From a virus, in IMG/VR virus record IMGVR_UViG_3300046387_000741, positions 1-32,370 of that record: DNA of 32,370 nt; one strand, given 5' to 3'. The position numbers and the translations under genes were made by a program. Positions 8,893 through 17,842 of the stretch are shown piece by piece (the first letter of the stretch is position 1; every line of letters begins with the position of its first letter). The notes beneath the pieces are model-generated. The model saw only the letters and a program-made list of their open reading frames with translations. It searched no databases and was not told where the DNA came from.

Positions 8893-9677
8893 TTGTAGTC
8901 CTTGTAAATTTCTTGCGTTTTATTCGTTAAAAAATCTCCCCATTTCTGCTTTAAGTCACCAAGATGCATCACTCCCTCGAGTACCTCTCCAATATAATAC
9001 CTCTCGTCACTTCTGCCAATTGCAATGTTGTTAAGATTTGATAGCTCTGATGACTTTATATTGTGACCAACTTCATTAACAGACATAACTCGATTGCCTT
9101 GTTGTGGGTCATATCCATAAAAGCATCCGTAAGTATGCGGGCTCCTTTCGCTCAACCGTTCAGGTCTGTGCATGGCACCTCTGTTTCTGTTTACCGTAAA
9201 CTTACCAACTGCTTCAGTTGATGGTTCTACGGTTATACTCATTGTGTTGTTCCATATACCAATGCCTGGGCGTGGATAATCGCTCTTGCCGACAAAACTT
9301 ATATAAAACTCGTCTGACACATGCTGACTTTGTGCTACAGATAGAAATTCAGCACCACTAAATACAGCCCTGTAGAATCCATCTTGCAGCTCGATTTTTG
9401 GTCGTAAAGCAGGGTCTGCTTGGACTGCATTCTCCTTGGTGTATCCGTGCTTTTCCTTTTGGTCATATATCTTCACTAGATATACATCTTCGGACATATC
9501 TGGTGTAGTACTAGGATAGTCAGCCTCCCCGTTCTTATCTTTAAATCTAAAATACTCGCCATCGTACAGATAGCGTAGTTTCCTATTTAAGGAAAAAGCA
9601 AATAGTGGGTTTATCAAATCAGCAGGAAGTTTGTCCCCCTGTGCGTCTGATAATACTCCTATTGAGCGACCAATCAT
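8889..9677 (-). CDS. Lectin-like virion protein (arabinofuranosidase-B-type fold)
   Basis: A 262-residue protein. Residues 25-115 follow the pattern FAFSLNRKLRYLY..., VYLVKIYDQ, ALRPKIE, YRAVFSGAEFL, which I recognise from the concanavalin A-like domain related to alpha-L-arabinofuranosidase B that often appears in phage tail proteins. I did not locate convincing catalytic residues, so glycan binding is more likely than hydrolysis. It lies in an ATGA-coupled run of virion genes and probably decorates the head or tail and binds host polysaccharide. Confidence 0.6.
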   Translation of the reverse strand: MIGRSIGVLSDAQGDKLPADLINPLFAFSLNRKLRYLYDGEYFRFKDKNGEADYPSTTPDMSEDVYLVKIYDQKEKHGYTKENAVQADPALRPKIELQDGFYRAVFSGAEFLSVAQSQHVSDEFYISFVGKSDYPRPGIGIWNNTMSITVEPSTEAVGKFTVNRNRGAMHRPERLSERSPHTYGCFYGYDPQQGNRVMSVNEVGHNIKSSELSNLNNIAIGRSDERYYIGEVLEGVMHLGDLKQKWGDFLTNKTQEIYKDYK

Positions 9678-10459
9678 ACGAGGTCTCCATATCCGTACCA
9701 GTCGGTCCCATCGAAGTATATCGTGGCCGCCGAATATTGTTCGGATAGGACATTTCCTCGTGCTTTCAATGTGGCTGGTAGCGTAGTTGTTTTTCCGGGA
9801 AGTATGTTAGTAATAGTTACTACGAATCCCGTCTTTAGGTCGTTTGGTAAAGTGATGTTTAAATTTGCTCCCGCGGGTGAACAGTGAAGGACAGAACCTG
9901 TGTCGGTATCTACAAGTGTTTTGTCTGCAGTTGTAGCAATAATTGGAATGCGAGTCTTAGTTACTGCATTGTGTAAGACATTTGCAGTAATTTCATTTGC
10001 ATCAATATTACTACACTCAATGTCTCCTTCGGTAGTAATGTCTCCGTCAGGGGACATGTCTACCCCGCCATCAACATTAATTGCCCCAGCAGTCAATACG
10101 CCATCAATTATTACATCCTCATAAAATCTTCCTTTATCTGCATACAAATCATAGTCGTGTATGGCTGAGGGAAGCCGGAGAGTATTGTATTCGGATATGC
10201 TTAAATCTAAATAAGGTCGCTGCCTGTCACTATTCAACTGTGTCTCCCAGTATTCAGAACTAGGGTACACAACGGGGGGACTAATGAAGTGTTCTTGATT
10301 TCCTTCTGCAAACCCTCCCTGTATCTCATACATGAAGGTGTCACCAGCAAGGACATGGACGGGGTATGCGGTTGGGTCGGGAGCAACAACATCAATCCCT
10401 GGATTAAAACTAATCCATTGCTTTGATTGGTCAAAATGGCCTGGATGTAGTTCGGTCAT
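9674..10459 (-). CDS. Beta-rich virion/fibre protein
   Basis: A 261-residue protein. Residues 110-170 run as regular short strands ending in D or N (VIIDGVLTAGAINVDGG, then DGDITTEGDIECSNIDANE), like a beta-helical or beta-prism fibre shaft. The C-terminal 90 residues end in YFDGTDWYGYGDLV, a terminal pattern common in fibre and decoration proteins. It is linked by ATGA on both sides. It is probably part of a head or tail appendage. There is no enzymatic signature. Confidence 0.6.
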   Translation of the reverse strand: MTELHPGHFDQSKQWISFNPGIDVVAPDPTAYPVHVLAGDTFMYEIQGGFAEGNQEHFISPPVVYPSSEYWETQLNSDRQRPYLDLSISEYNTLRLPSAIHDYDLYADKGRFYEDVIIDGVLTAGAINVDGGVDMSPDGDITTEGDIECSNIDANEITANVLHNAVTKTRIPIIATTADKTLVDTDTGSVLHCSPAGANLNITLPNDLKTGFVVTITNILPGKTTTLPATLKARGNVLSEQYSAATIYFDGTDWYGYGDLV

Positions 10460-11541
10460 CTATAAAATCCTGTTAGCAGAATATTGTCCTTGTTGTCCAT
10501 GTATGAGGCGGGCTCACTACCAAGATTGATTACTTCGTACTCGTTAATGTTTCTCTCACACGGGAAAGTAAATGAAGACCCCGAGGGTATAATCTCATGA
10601 GGCTCAGTATCTTTCTTGAGGTAAACAATGTCATCAATAACTGCAGATGTAGCCTCAATTCCTAAATAGTAGTCAAGGCCAGGTAATTTAACACCACCAC
10701 CATTTCCAGTAGAATTTGTTGAGTCGAGACCTTGTGCGATAACTTGACGATTAATTCCATCAATAAGTTCTGCTGTAAATAATTCTTTACTAGGATGAAC
10801 CTCCAGAGTGAGAATGTAAGTTTGGTCTTCCCTCCAAGATGCTGTACTCATGGATGGGGCAGATGTTCCTATCGTGCCATTTCTGTAAAAACATACTGTC
10901 GTCCCTGCCGTCCCTGAGCTAATCAATCCCACTCGCTCCAAGGAGTCAAACAAGCCAACCTTAATATCTCCATAGAGTGAATGGAAAGAAATTTGGATAA
11001 CATACTCATCGCCCAAGTATGGGACTTTCTTGGCAACCCTACCTTCTAGTTCGGCTGAGTTTTTCCCCGCAATGTCTACACCCGACATTCTCTCGAGTGT
11101 TCCGTCAAGTATGTCCCACTTGTCAAAACCTTCCTCAAAGTCATCAATTATGAATGCTTTATGGCGTAATCTAGCTGCCGCTATTCTTCCTGTCAGATTG
11201 GATAACCTAACCTCTGTCGCAGGGCGACTTGGCAACCTGTGCCATGTGTCGTTAGTGCTGACTGCAAAAGTGTCGAATGGGCGATTTATTCTTTCGGGTC
11301 CAGCCGATACAATAACCTCTCTTGTGGCGGTAGATGTTATGCCCGAAACCTCGTCGGTTGCGGTATAGGTTACCGTGTATGTCCCGGACACATTTACATC
11401 CACTGGGTTACTTGATTGAACCAATACACCGCTACCTGTGTTAGTCTCAGCACTTGCACCCTCATCCAAATAGGGGGTGAACTTATCTACGGTTATAGAT
11501 GGTTCACCATTAAGTGTAATGATTACTTCTGTCACGCTCAT
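10456..11541 (-). CDS. Ig-like (DUF5011-type) plus lectin-like virion protein
   Basis: A 361-residue protein. Residues 1-82 match the bacterial Ig-like DUF5011/HYR pattern (ITLNGEPSITVD, VNVSGTYTVTYTATDEVSG, ATREVIV). Residues 85-310 form a jelly-roll-like region beginning FDDFEEGFDKWDI in style, suggestive of a carbohydrate-binding concanavalin A-like fold. Ig-like domains on virions commonly give weak adhesion to mucus or cell-surface glycans. It is coupled to the next gene by ATGA. The Ig assignment is firmer than the C-terminal one. Confidence 0.65.
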   Translation of the reverse strand: MSVTEVIITLNGEPSITVDKFTPYLDEGASAETNTGSGVLVQSSNPVDVNVSGTYTVTYTATDEVSGITSTATREVIVSAGPERINRPFDTFAVSTNDTWHRLPSRPATEVRLSNLTGRIAAARLRHKAFIIDDFEEGFDKWDILDGTLERMSGVDIAGKNSAELEGRVAKKVPYLGDEYVIQISFHSLYGDIKVGLFDSLERVGLISSGTAGTTVCFYRNGTIGTSAPSMSTASWREDQTYILTLEVHPSKELFTAELIDGINRQVIAQGLDSTNSTGNGGGVKLPGLDYYLGIEATSAVIDDIVYLKKDTEPHEIIPSGSSFTFPCERNINEYEVINLGSEPASYMDNKDNILLTGFYR

Positions 11542-11543
11542 AG

Positions 11544-11795
11544 TTAATTCTTTCTATTTACCGCAATAAGCAAGTCATCGAGCTTCCGGTATATCTCAGT
11601 AATATTGTTATCAATTCTTTGAATATGCGAATATAGTTCCTTGTTTTCTTGACCCTGTGTAGCCATATCAACACGCAGTTGGTCCAGCTTGTTCGTGTTA
11701 TCTTGAACCTTACCAAATATATACTTAGCAATCGCACCACCAAGTAGTGCGACTGCGCCAAGTAAAATATCTATAATTTCGGAACCACTCATCAC
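11544..11795 (-). CDS. One-TM coiled-coil protein (XhlA/holin-accessory-like)
   Basis: An 83-residue protein. The N-terminal membrane segment covers about residues 6-27 (IIDILLGAVALLGGAIAKYI), followed by a long amphipathic helix or coiled coil (residues 30-80). This matches the general design of hemolysin XhlA-type or holin-accessory proteins and also of small inner-membrane phage proteins. There is an ATGA overlap with the gene upstream. It lies between capsid and tail genes, not in an obvious lysis cassette, so a role in virion assembly at the membrane is possible. Confidence 0.55.
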   Translation of the reverse strand: MMSGSEIIDILLGAVALLGGAIAKYIFGKVQDNTNKLDQLRVDMATQGQENKELYSHIQRIDNNITEIYRKLDDLLIAVNRKN

Positions 11796-12181
11796 TTACG
11801 CTTCCGGCCTCCCTTGTTTCGTCGAGGTTTAGCTTTTGGCTTCTCCTCTAAAGGATTATCAATCTCTACGACATCAACCTCTATAACATCCGGCTCAGAT
11901 TGGGGCTCCACCTCTTCCTCCGCATAATGGGCATGCGGGTTTTTGGTTGGGTCCTGAGGCACTGTTCGGAGCTGCCTGAAGGAAACTCCCCCTTCGGTCA
12001 GTTTTTTTTTAAGGTTCTGGAATCGCCCCGTGGTGATTTCCACCACGGAGCTATCCTGAAGGAGTTTCTCAGCTACACCATCCGAGAACTCACCAAAACC
12101 TTGTCGTAATACCCCAACAGTTGTTACAGCAATCGGTACTCCGTAATCCTTGTTGGGGTCTTTGAAAAGTAAGTATTTCAT
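11792..12181 (-). CDS. Small head-region protein with acidic linker and basic tail
   Basis: A 129-residue protein, first after the capsid gene (24-base gap). Residues 1-75 look folded (YGVPIAVTTVGVLRQGFGEF, VVEITTGRFQNLKKKL). Residues 85-115 are acidic (EEEVEPQSEPDVIEVDVVEI), and the last 15 are strongly basic (KAKPRRNKGGRKRK). The basic tail could touch packaged DNA. A head-completion or decoration role is guessed from position. The gene contains a run of nine A residues at KKK, a potential slippage site, but both shifted frames end quickly or look non-coding. Confidence 0.55.
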   Translation of the reverse strand: MKYLLFKDPNKDYGVPIAVTTVGVLRQGFGEFSDGVAEKLLQDSSVVEITTGRFQNLKKKLTEGGVSFRQLRTVPQDPTKNPHAHYAEEEVEPQSEPDVIEVDVVEIDNPLEEKPKAKPRRNKGGRKRK

Positions 12182-12205
12182 ACCCCAAGGAGGTTCTGGA
12201 GTTGA

Positions 12206-14062
12206 TTAACTTAAATCAAGTTTATCGCCGCCAGAAACGTCAGAGTTAATCTGCAACTTAAAGTTCTCGATGATGAGGTGGCGTGAAGGCACATCCATCA
12301 TGGTCGTCCAAGTTGTGGAACGTAAGCTGTACTCGGTCTCTTTGTGAGCCATACGGCAACGGTACTCCTTCTGAACCTCGGGATGAGGAGAAGTACGAGT
12401 TACTGCATTGGTTCCTGCGATACCAATCTTTACGTCAGACCAGTCGACAAACCACATCATACGAGCTGCACTCTGCCAGTCATCACCCTTGTCGGTAACT
12501 GCATCAGAGGAGCGTGCTCCACCAATGAGGTACTTATTTCCGGTTCCTACATTAGCGTAGTCATCAAAGAATGGGTCGTGGAATACTGCAAGCTGAACAC
12601 CAACCTCAGGAATATCATACTTCGAGTAGTTGAAGAGGATGATTCCGTCATGAGTGATGGTTTGATTTAACTCAGCATTACGATGAATTTCCCAACCATA
12701 ACGCTTTTTGTAGTAAGCATTCATGGCCTCATAAAACATGTTGTAAGTAAACCGGTCGGTCATCACATCGATAACAGATACGGAAGTTCCGTCCTGCTCA
12801 CGATTGCGTTTTAAGAAGTACAAGTGTGAGAACAAGTCCTCAAGGTCAAGTGCTCCACCCTTGTTATCGAAAACACGAAGAGATTCGCGAAGCAACTGCT
12901 TGATACCAATGGCGTTACATTTGTACTCAAGTGTGCAACTTGGGTTCTCAGGGTCAGAGATAGCAGGGAGTTCCATGTAGGACTCAGGTTTTTGCTTCTC
13001 ATTGAGAGCTTGGTTGAACCATACGGCACGTGTCCATTGGTCAGAAGATACTTGGGAGGCAATCTTGTTTTGCTCTGCCAAGGGTTGATAAACCATGGAG
13101 TTAAGGTAAGGATTAACCTTGCCAGCCATAATCTTCTGTAAAGTTTCCTTGTAAGTTTGGTCAACCGTACGAGACTCACGAGTGGTTTGCAACCAGTTGA
13201 CGATAAGCTTTACGCTCAAGTCGGTTGGTTGATTTCTGCACCATTCTTCAAAGTCATTAACATTGTTAGCAATGGTTTGAAGAGTACCATAAGTTGGTTT
13301 GTACTGGCCGGAGAAAGCTTCATCATCAAAGTCAGACTGAGAACCATAACTTGATTTAACCTGTGCACCGGTAGGACGAAGAGTAACAGCAGCTTTAGAA
13401 ATGATTCCAGTATTACCTGAATCAGCAGCGTCTGCATTCTTGGCACCAACAATTTTAAATTGTACTTCAATAGAGGCTTTGGAGGATTCATCCCACCAAT
13501 TAGCAACTACATATCCACCAGGAAGGAAGTAACGCTCAATCTTTTCGATTGGAGAAGCCCAGTCAGAACCACCAAGGTTTACAGTAACTACGAAGTCAGA
13601 ACCATCAAAGCTATATCCGGAAGCTTGTCCACCTGCTAAGTAGTTGGCTGGAATGTCTGCTGCATCTTCACCTGCTTCAATCGTGAAGTAGTTAGCATTG
13701 ATAACATGGCGTTGTCTGCGCTGAATGTAAGGAAGAATAATGGACTGCTCAGCAACATTAACCTTATTAAGAAGAGGTTTGATGTTTTGAACGGAACTAT
13801 TAAGCAAAGTCGTAAGACCTCTCTCTTGAACTCCAAGCATCTTGGCTTCTGCAGAGCTTGCTATCACGCGAGCCAAATCTACCTCCTTATTGGAAAGTCC
13901 TTCGAACTCGGCAGGGGTTAAACCTTTAATAGAAGCATTAGTAAGCGTGCATCCGGTTGATGTATCAACCTTAACGATGCGTGCGACATTGTTGTCTACG
14001 CCTTTATAAAGTGTGCTGTCCCCGCTTTTAGCCGGAGTCGGAAGAGATGAGTTTGTTGCCAT
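12206..14062 (-). CDS. Major capsid protein (putative)
   Basis: A 618-residue soluble protein downstream of the scaffold, long for a capsid protein and so probably carrying an inserted domain. The N-terminal 100 residues look like a removable or arm region. Residues 100-230 are beta-rich, and later parts (residues 350-600) mix helices and strands (ESYMELPAISDPEN, IGIKQLLRESLRVFDN, MMDVPSRHLIIENFKLQ). The call rests on order (terminase, portal, scaffold, this gene), size and being the first gene after a dedicated regulatory site at 14083-14104. ATG 14062 has no Shine-Dalgarno, unusual for what should be the most expressed protein. Confidence 0.75.
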   Translation of the reverse strand: MATNSSLPTPAKSGDSTLYKGVDNNVARIVKVDTSTGCTLTNASIKGLTPAEFEGLSNKEVDLARVIASSAEAKMLGVQERGLTTLLNSSVQNIKPLLNKVNVAEQSIILPYIQRRQRHVINANYFTIEAGEDAADIPANYLAGGQASGYSFDGSDFVVTVNLGGSDWASPIEKIERYFLPGGYVVANWWDESSKASIEVQFKIVGAKNADAADSGNTGIISKAAVTLRPTGAQVKSSYGSQSDFDDEAFSGQYKPTYGTLQTIANNVNDFEEWCRNQPTDLSVKLIVNWLQTTRESRTVDQTYKETLQKIMAGKVNPYLNSMVYQPLAEQNKIASQVSSDQWTRAVWFNQALNEKQKPESYMELPAISDPENPSCTLEYKCNAIGIKQLLRESLRVFDNKGGALDLEDLFSHLYFLKRNREQDGTSVSVIDVMTDRFTYNMFYEAMNAYYKKRYGWEIHRNAELNQTITHDGIILFNYSKYDIPEVGVQLAVFHDPFFDDYANVGTGNKYLIGGARSSDAVTDKGDDWQSAARMMWFVDWSDVKIGIAGTNAVTRTSPHPEVQKEYRCRMAHKETEYSLRSTTWTTMMDVPSRHLIIENFKLQINSDVSGGDKLDLS

Positions 14063-14082
14063 AGTATGTTATTCGTTTATGT

Positions 14083-14104
14083 GTTACTGATTTAAAGTAG
14101 TAAC
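14083..14104. promoter_or_regulatory. 22-bp palindrome, copy C (upstream of capsid gene)
   Basis: A perfect-arm copy: GTTACT, ten AT-rich bases, AGTAAC. It lies 20 bases before the capsid ATG. It is the best candidate for a separate strong late promoter or activator site for the capsid gene. The A/T-rich bases between site and ATG contain no ribosome-binding sequence. Confidence 0.55.
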
Positions 14105-14187
14105 ACTAGAATAACATTTTTTATGGCTAATCTATAAAACCATGAAACTTTTTAGGTTTTTTGGGAAATTTCAGTATTTTGCATCTT

Positions 14188-14217
14188 GTAGACCGATTAC
14201 TTAAAATCGGTTTCTAC
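14188..14217 (-). terminator. Hairpin between scaffold and capsid genes
   Basis: A perfect 7-bp stem ACCGATT/AATCGGT (14192-14198 and 14205-14211) with a 6-base loop. A further GTAG/CTAC pair outside it has two unpaired bases. It overlaps the scaffold stop codon. No T-run follows on the minus strand, so an attenuator, mRNA-stabilising hairpin or processing site is as likely as a terminator. It would separate scaffold and capsid expression levels. The remaining gap, 14105-14187, is A/T-rich with no gene. Confidence 0.4.
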
Positions 14218-15575
14218 ATTCCTAAAATAGACAAAGGGGAGTGCCCTTGCTGACCAGTGCTTCCTGTCGTAACCTGTTGACCACCACGAGGCGTAGGACT
14301 TACTTTGGGTGCTGATGGTTGCTGTTTTACTGGAGCTGGCCTAGGTGCTGGAGATGGAGTGCCACTTCTTGTGTATCCAGCTTCGGCCAGCATTTTGTCT
14401 TGGTATTTAAGAGTTTCCTCGAGCCTTTGTTTGGCTCTGTACACCAACAAGCTCATCAAATCATCATCACTCCATGTGAAGTACTGTGTTCTCTGGTCTT
14501 CCGGGGCAGCCCAATATCTTTCACGGCGCATAAATGTCTTACCTTCTTTGACTGTGTCACCAGTATTTATGTAGTGGTCCTGCTCTTGCTGTACCCAATC
14601 AAGGAGTTCTTTATGTAATTGATTGGTCTCGTCATATGGAGTTATGCCAGCCGTAATCTCCTGGAATGCATCAGCAAACCGCAATAGGTTGGTAGTTATG
14701 TCATCCATGACCTTATACCTAATTGGGTTCTGTTTCTGTAATGCTTGTGCACCATCTTTTGCCAGAACCTCTTGAGCGTCTTCGGGGAGTATCTTATGAA
14801 AGTGCTGCCGGTACTCAGCCTTCTTTTTTTCTACCTCTGGCTTCTTTTGAGCTATCTCTTGCTCGCGCCTCAGTCTCTCCACCTCTGGTCTTACTTTTGC
14901 TTCAGCTGCTTCTTCAGCCTGCTTAGTAATCATAGCTCTCTCAATTTTCTTTGCATCAACCTGAGAAAACTGAGGTCTGTTCTTTTCTACGAACTCCTTA
15001 TATTCAAAGTCGTCAGTCAAGTCAGCATACGGGTCATCCTTAAGCCTTTTCTCAACATAACTCTTCGACTTCTTAAAATAATCAAGAAATTGTTTATCTA
15101 AGTCTTTATGCCCTTCTATATTGTCGGACGCAAACCTAGCCATGTCATAATATTCACGTTCTTCCGGAATTAGTTCCTTGAGTATCTTATCCTCTTCGGT
15201 TTCTTCCGCAAAGGCGACCTTCCTCTCCGCTGGCCCCTCTTCCTTTTTAATCTCAGGGTCAACAACCTGCTTGACCTTTTTTGATTTCTTCTTGGGTCTT
15301 GCTGCTTCGGGTGGTTCTCCGCTCTCTTCTTTTACCGCTTCCGGCTCTGGTTCCTCTTCGGGTCCAGCTTCCTCTTCGCCACGCTCTAAATCATAGAGTG
15401 CTTCGCTTAACGAACTTGGTGCCTCCACAGGCTCTTCTTGTGCTTGCTCGTCTTCAGCTTCTACTGTTTCAAACAGAGATGTGAATAGTGGGTTTTCGGG
15501 TGGAGTTTCTTCCGCAGTTTCAGCTTGTGGTTCAGCTTGGGATTCTTCTACTTCAGGAGTGTTTTCTTCGCTCAT
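14214..15575 (-). CDS. Scaffolding protein (putative)
   Basis: A 453-residue, very acidic protein. Residues 1-110 are dominated by E, P and A and are likely disordered. Residues 110-280 are highly charged helices and coiled coil (AEAKVRPEVERLRREQEIAQ). The C-terminal 60 residues are P/Q/G/S-rich and end in SPLSILGM. Composition, lack of a catalytic motif and position between portal and capsid genes fit an internal scaffold released or degraded during maturation. No protease gene is visible. ATGA overlap with the portal gene. Confidence 0.75.
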   Translation of the reverse strand: MSEENTPEVEESQAEPQAETAEETPPENPLFTSLFETVEAEDEQAQEEPVEAPSSLSEALYDLERGEEEAGPEEEPEPEAVKEESGEPPEAARPKKKSKKVKQVVDPEIKKEEGPAERKVAFAEETEEDKILKELIPEEREYYDMARFASDNIEGHKDLDKQFLDYFKKSKSYVEKRLKDDPYADLTDDFEYKEFVEKNRPQFSQVDAKKIERAMITKQAEEAAEAKVRPEVERLRREQEIAQKKPEVEKKKAEYRQHFHKILPEDAQEVLAKDGAQALQKQNPIRYKVMDDITTNLLRFADAFQEITAGITPYDETNQLHKELLDWVQQEQDHYINTGDTVKEGKTFMRRERYWAAPEDQRTQYFTWSDDDLMSLLVYRAKQRLEETLKYQDKMLAEAGYTRSGTPSPAPRPAPVKQQPSAPKVSPTPRGGQQVTTGSTGQQGHSPLSILGM

Positions 15576-17842
15576 AATTTAGGTTGAATATCAGGACTAT
15601 CTTTTGGTTTCTGTTCAGGTTGTTGTGGGGTGGGTTGAGTTGCCATTTGCTGTTGCATGCCAGACATACCTTGAACCACCTCGGACAACTTTTGAAGGGT
15701 TTGTACAACTTGAGGGAACTGCTCTTTCATCTGCGCAAAGAATTGTTCATCCTCAATAGTTTTTTGCTGCTCTGCACTTTCATCGTACTCGTCGGTTTCG
15801 AGCTTTAAATCATGTGCCCCGCTCATTCTAAATACCTCGTTAAACATAGAGAACACTCTCTCTTTTCCTAATGCCTGGGCGACTCCCTCAATCTGCATAA
15901 TATTAGAAAGCAATTGGCCAAGCACTTGAGCAGACTGAGTATCCCTAGAACGCTCTGCTCCATCACGAGAAGAAAATAAATACTCGTGAATCAATTGGTC
16001 GGGTTTTCCTATAATATTTCGACTAACAGGGCCAGGCTCCACATCATACTCATCAGAAAACCCAGCTTCTTTAATCGTACTTAAGGTGTACCTATTCTTG
16101 ATTGGCACAATAAAATCTGATTCACTGCAACTAATCAAATGCTCGTACAGCAACTTCTTGGCGGCCGAACGCATATCGTCGATTCCCTCAGATATGAAGC
16201 TGTACACAGAGTTTGTGGAATTTGCAATTTCTGCAACTTCGGTAGCTGAGATTTCTCTGGGCGCCGCCTGACCCAACTCTTGCGGAGATAGAATCAGGAG
16301 GCGCTCTACGAGATTAAGCAACTGGAGGATTGCTTGTATCGACTGATTTACACCAGCGGACATTTCTTTCTGTGCATCTACAATTGTTATGAAGTCTTTA
16401 TTGTTGATGCCCAAGTCGGATGCTTTTTGACCCGAATAAAACAAAGCTTTTGGCTTAGCATAGAAACTATCCTCAGATAACGCGTCCCGTATGTATTCTT
16501 TTACATCATCATCGAGTGCGTCCTGGTCTATGCAAAATATCTTCATCATGCTGACCTTCATGTCGTGTAGCATTTTAGACATGATATTATTAAGTTGGTC
16601 TTGGAATGGCATGATTTCGTGAGCTACAGATATATTAGCTAGCCGGTCATCATTCTCATTAATGCCTCCATAGAGCGCAGGAAGGGATGGCATAAACTCA
16701 GCATGCAATACTGTTTGGTCACTAGCTACTGTAAACTTCACCCATACTTCATGCGGATAATCCCCCAGACCCTCTTCTAGGGGATTAACACGCATATATA
16801 TATTACTCACAAACATCCCCTTGTCGTCATCCTCGGAGCTGTAAATTCCTGTGTTTGCTGTCCTCTCGTTTTGGAATGCGAACTGGTCTTTAACTGACGG
16901 GAATCGCATTGTATCTGTCGAGAAGTAATAATTAAAAAAGTCTGCGTATGTATCGTATATCGTAGAAAGACTATTGGTATAACTTATCTCATCTATGTTC
17001 CAACTGCTCGCATTTTCCTTTATATCCCCGTATCTAATAATATCCCAATACCCAATCCATTCAGGACCAGAGTCATTGTTCACATCATGAAGTGGCTTTG
17101 ATGTATCCCATATCATGCGAGTTGGGTGAGGGGTGAAAAACTGAACTCCTTCCTTCTCAACAAAACTCTTTAATTCTTTTTCTCCAGTTAAGTCGTTTAC
17201 ATCATGCCTCCATTGAACTTTTCTAGTCCAAGCCTCAGATGGAAATGTAACAGAGTGCCCATACATGAACATCTGCCGAATAATTTGCTCCCACATATGG
17301 CGATAACCAAACTGGTCGGTCATCATCTCTACACGCTGAGACAAAACATCAGCCCTACATTTATCGGGTATACTTGTGCTTCTTGCTTCAAATTTAAAGT
17401 ATGGAAACAAATTACTAAATCTACTTACCTGAGCAGCAACCCGCCGAGTAACATATGAACGAATGAGGTTTACGCTCACCTCATAAAGTCTAAGGGTATC
17501 TATCTTTTTAAGATTTCCCTCCTCATCGTAATCGCAAAACTGGTCTGATGTACCTATGCCCTCGAGGTTGTCTTCGCATTGCTCGATTGAGATTTTTCCC
17601 TGGGCATACTGAAGGAGAGGAATGGTCGATTTATTGATAGGCAATGAGTCCCAAGCTACATCTACTGACATATATAACTTAGCGTTTTTTGCACTAAATT
17701 GTATGCCTTCAAGTATTCTAGACTGTATGATGTCCTCGAACCGGTCTCGTATCTCTTTGTCTTTGCCCTTTTTGGCAGTGAAGACTTCCCTTAGTCGAGC
17801 CTGCGTGCATCCATTCTCCTCAAGTATTTTTTTGCTTACCAT
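15572..17842 (-). CDS. Portal protein
   Basis: About 756 residues from ATG 17842; an in-frame ATG at 17869 would add nine residues (MWFQTFSIS), which read as spill from the overlapping upstream gene. Helical stem-like regions, an aromatic-rich middle and a C-terminal Q/P-rich tail (EGVAQALGKERVFSMFNEVF then QQQMATQPTPQQPEQ) fit large podovirus portals, usually 500-760 residues. Position between terminase and scaffold supports the call. The portal forms the dodecameric ring at the packaging vertex and binds TerL. I saw no single diagnostic motif. Confidence 0.75.
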   Translation of the reverse strand: MVSKKILEENGCTQARLREVFTAKKGKDKEIRDRFEDIIQSRILEGIQFSAKNAKLYMSVDVAWDSLPINKSTIPLLQYAQGKISIEQCEDNLEGIGTSDQFCDYDEEGNLKKIDTLRLYEVSVNLIRSYVTRRVAAQVSRFSNLFPYFKFEARSTSIPDKCRADVLSQRVEMMTDQFGYRHMWEQIIRQMFMYGHSVTFPSEAWTRKVQWRHDVNDLTGEKELKSFVEKEGVQFFTPHPTRMIWDTSKPLHDVNNDSGPEWIGYWDIIRYGDIKENASSWNIDEISYTNSLSTIYDTYADFFNYYFSTDTMRFPSVKDQFAFQNERTANTGIYSSEDDDKGMFVSNIYMRVNPLEEGLGDYPHEVWVKFTVASDQTVLHAEFMPSLPALYGGINENDDRLANISVAHEIMPFQDQLNNIMSKMLHDMKVSMMKIFCIDQDALDDDVKEYIRDALSEDSFYAKPKALFYSGQKASDLGINNKDFITIVDAQKEMSAGVNQSIQAILQLLNLVERLLILSPQELGQAAPREISATEVAEIANSTNSVYSFISEGIDDMRSAAKKLLYEHLISCSESDFIVPIKNRYTLSTIKEAGFSDEYDVEPGPVSRNIIGKPDQLIHEYLFSSRDGAERSRDTQSAQVLGQLLSNIMQIEGVAQALGKERVFSMFNEVFRMSGAHDLKLETDEYDESAEQQKTIEDEQFFAQMKEQFPQVVQTLQKLSEVVQGMSGMQQQMATQPTPQQPEQKPKDSPDIQPKL

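Noticed and set aside
12001-12010. Run of nine T (A on the coding strand) in the gene after the capsid gene as a programmed slippage site
   Set aside because: One shifted frame meets a stop at once and the other gives no plausible protein, so a programmed product is not supported.
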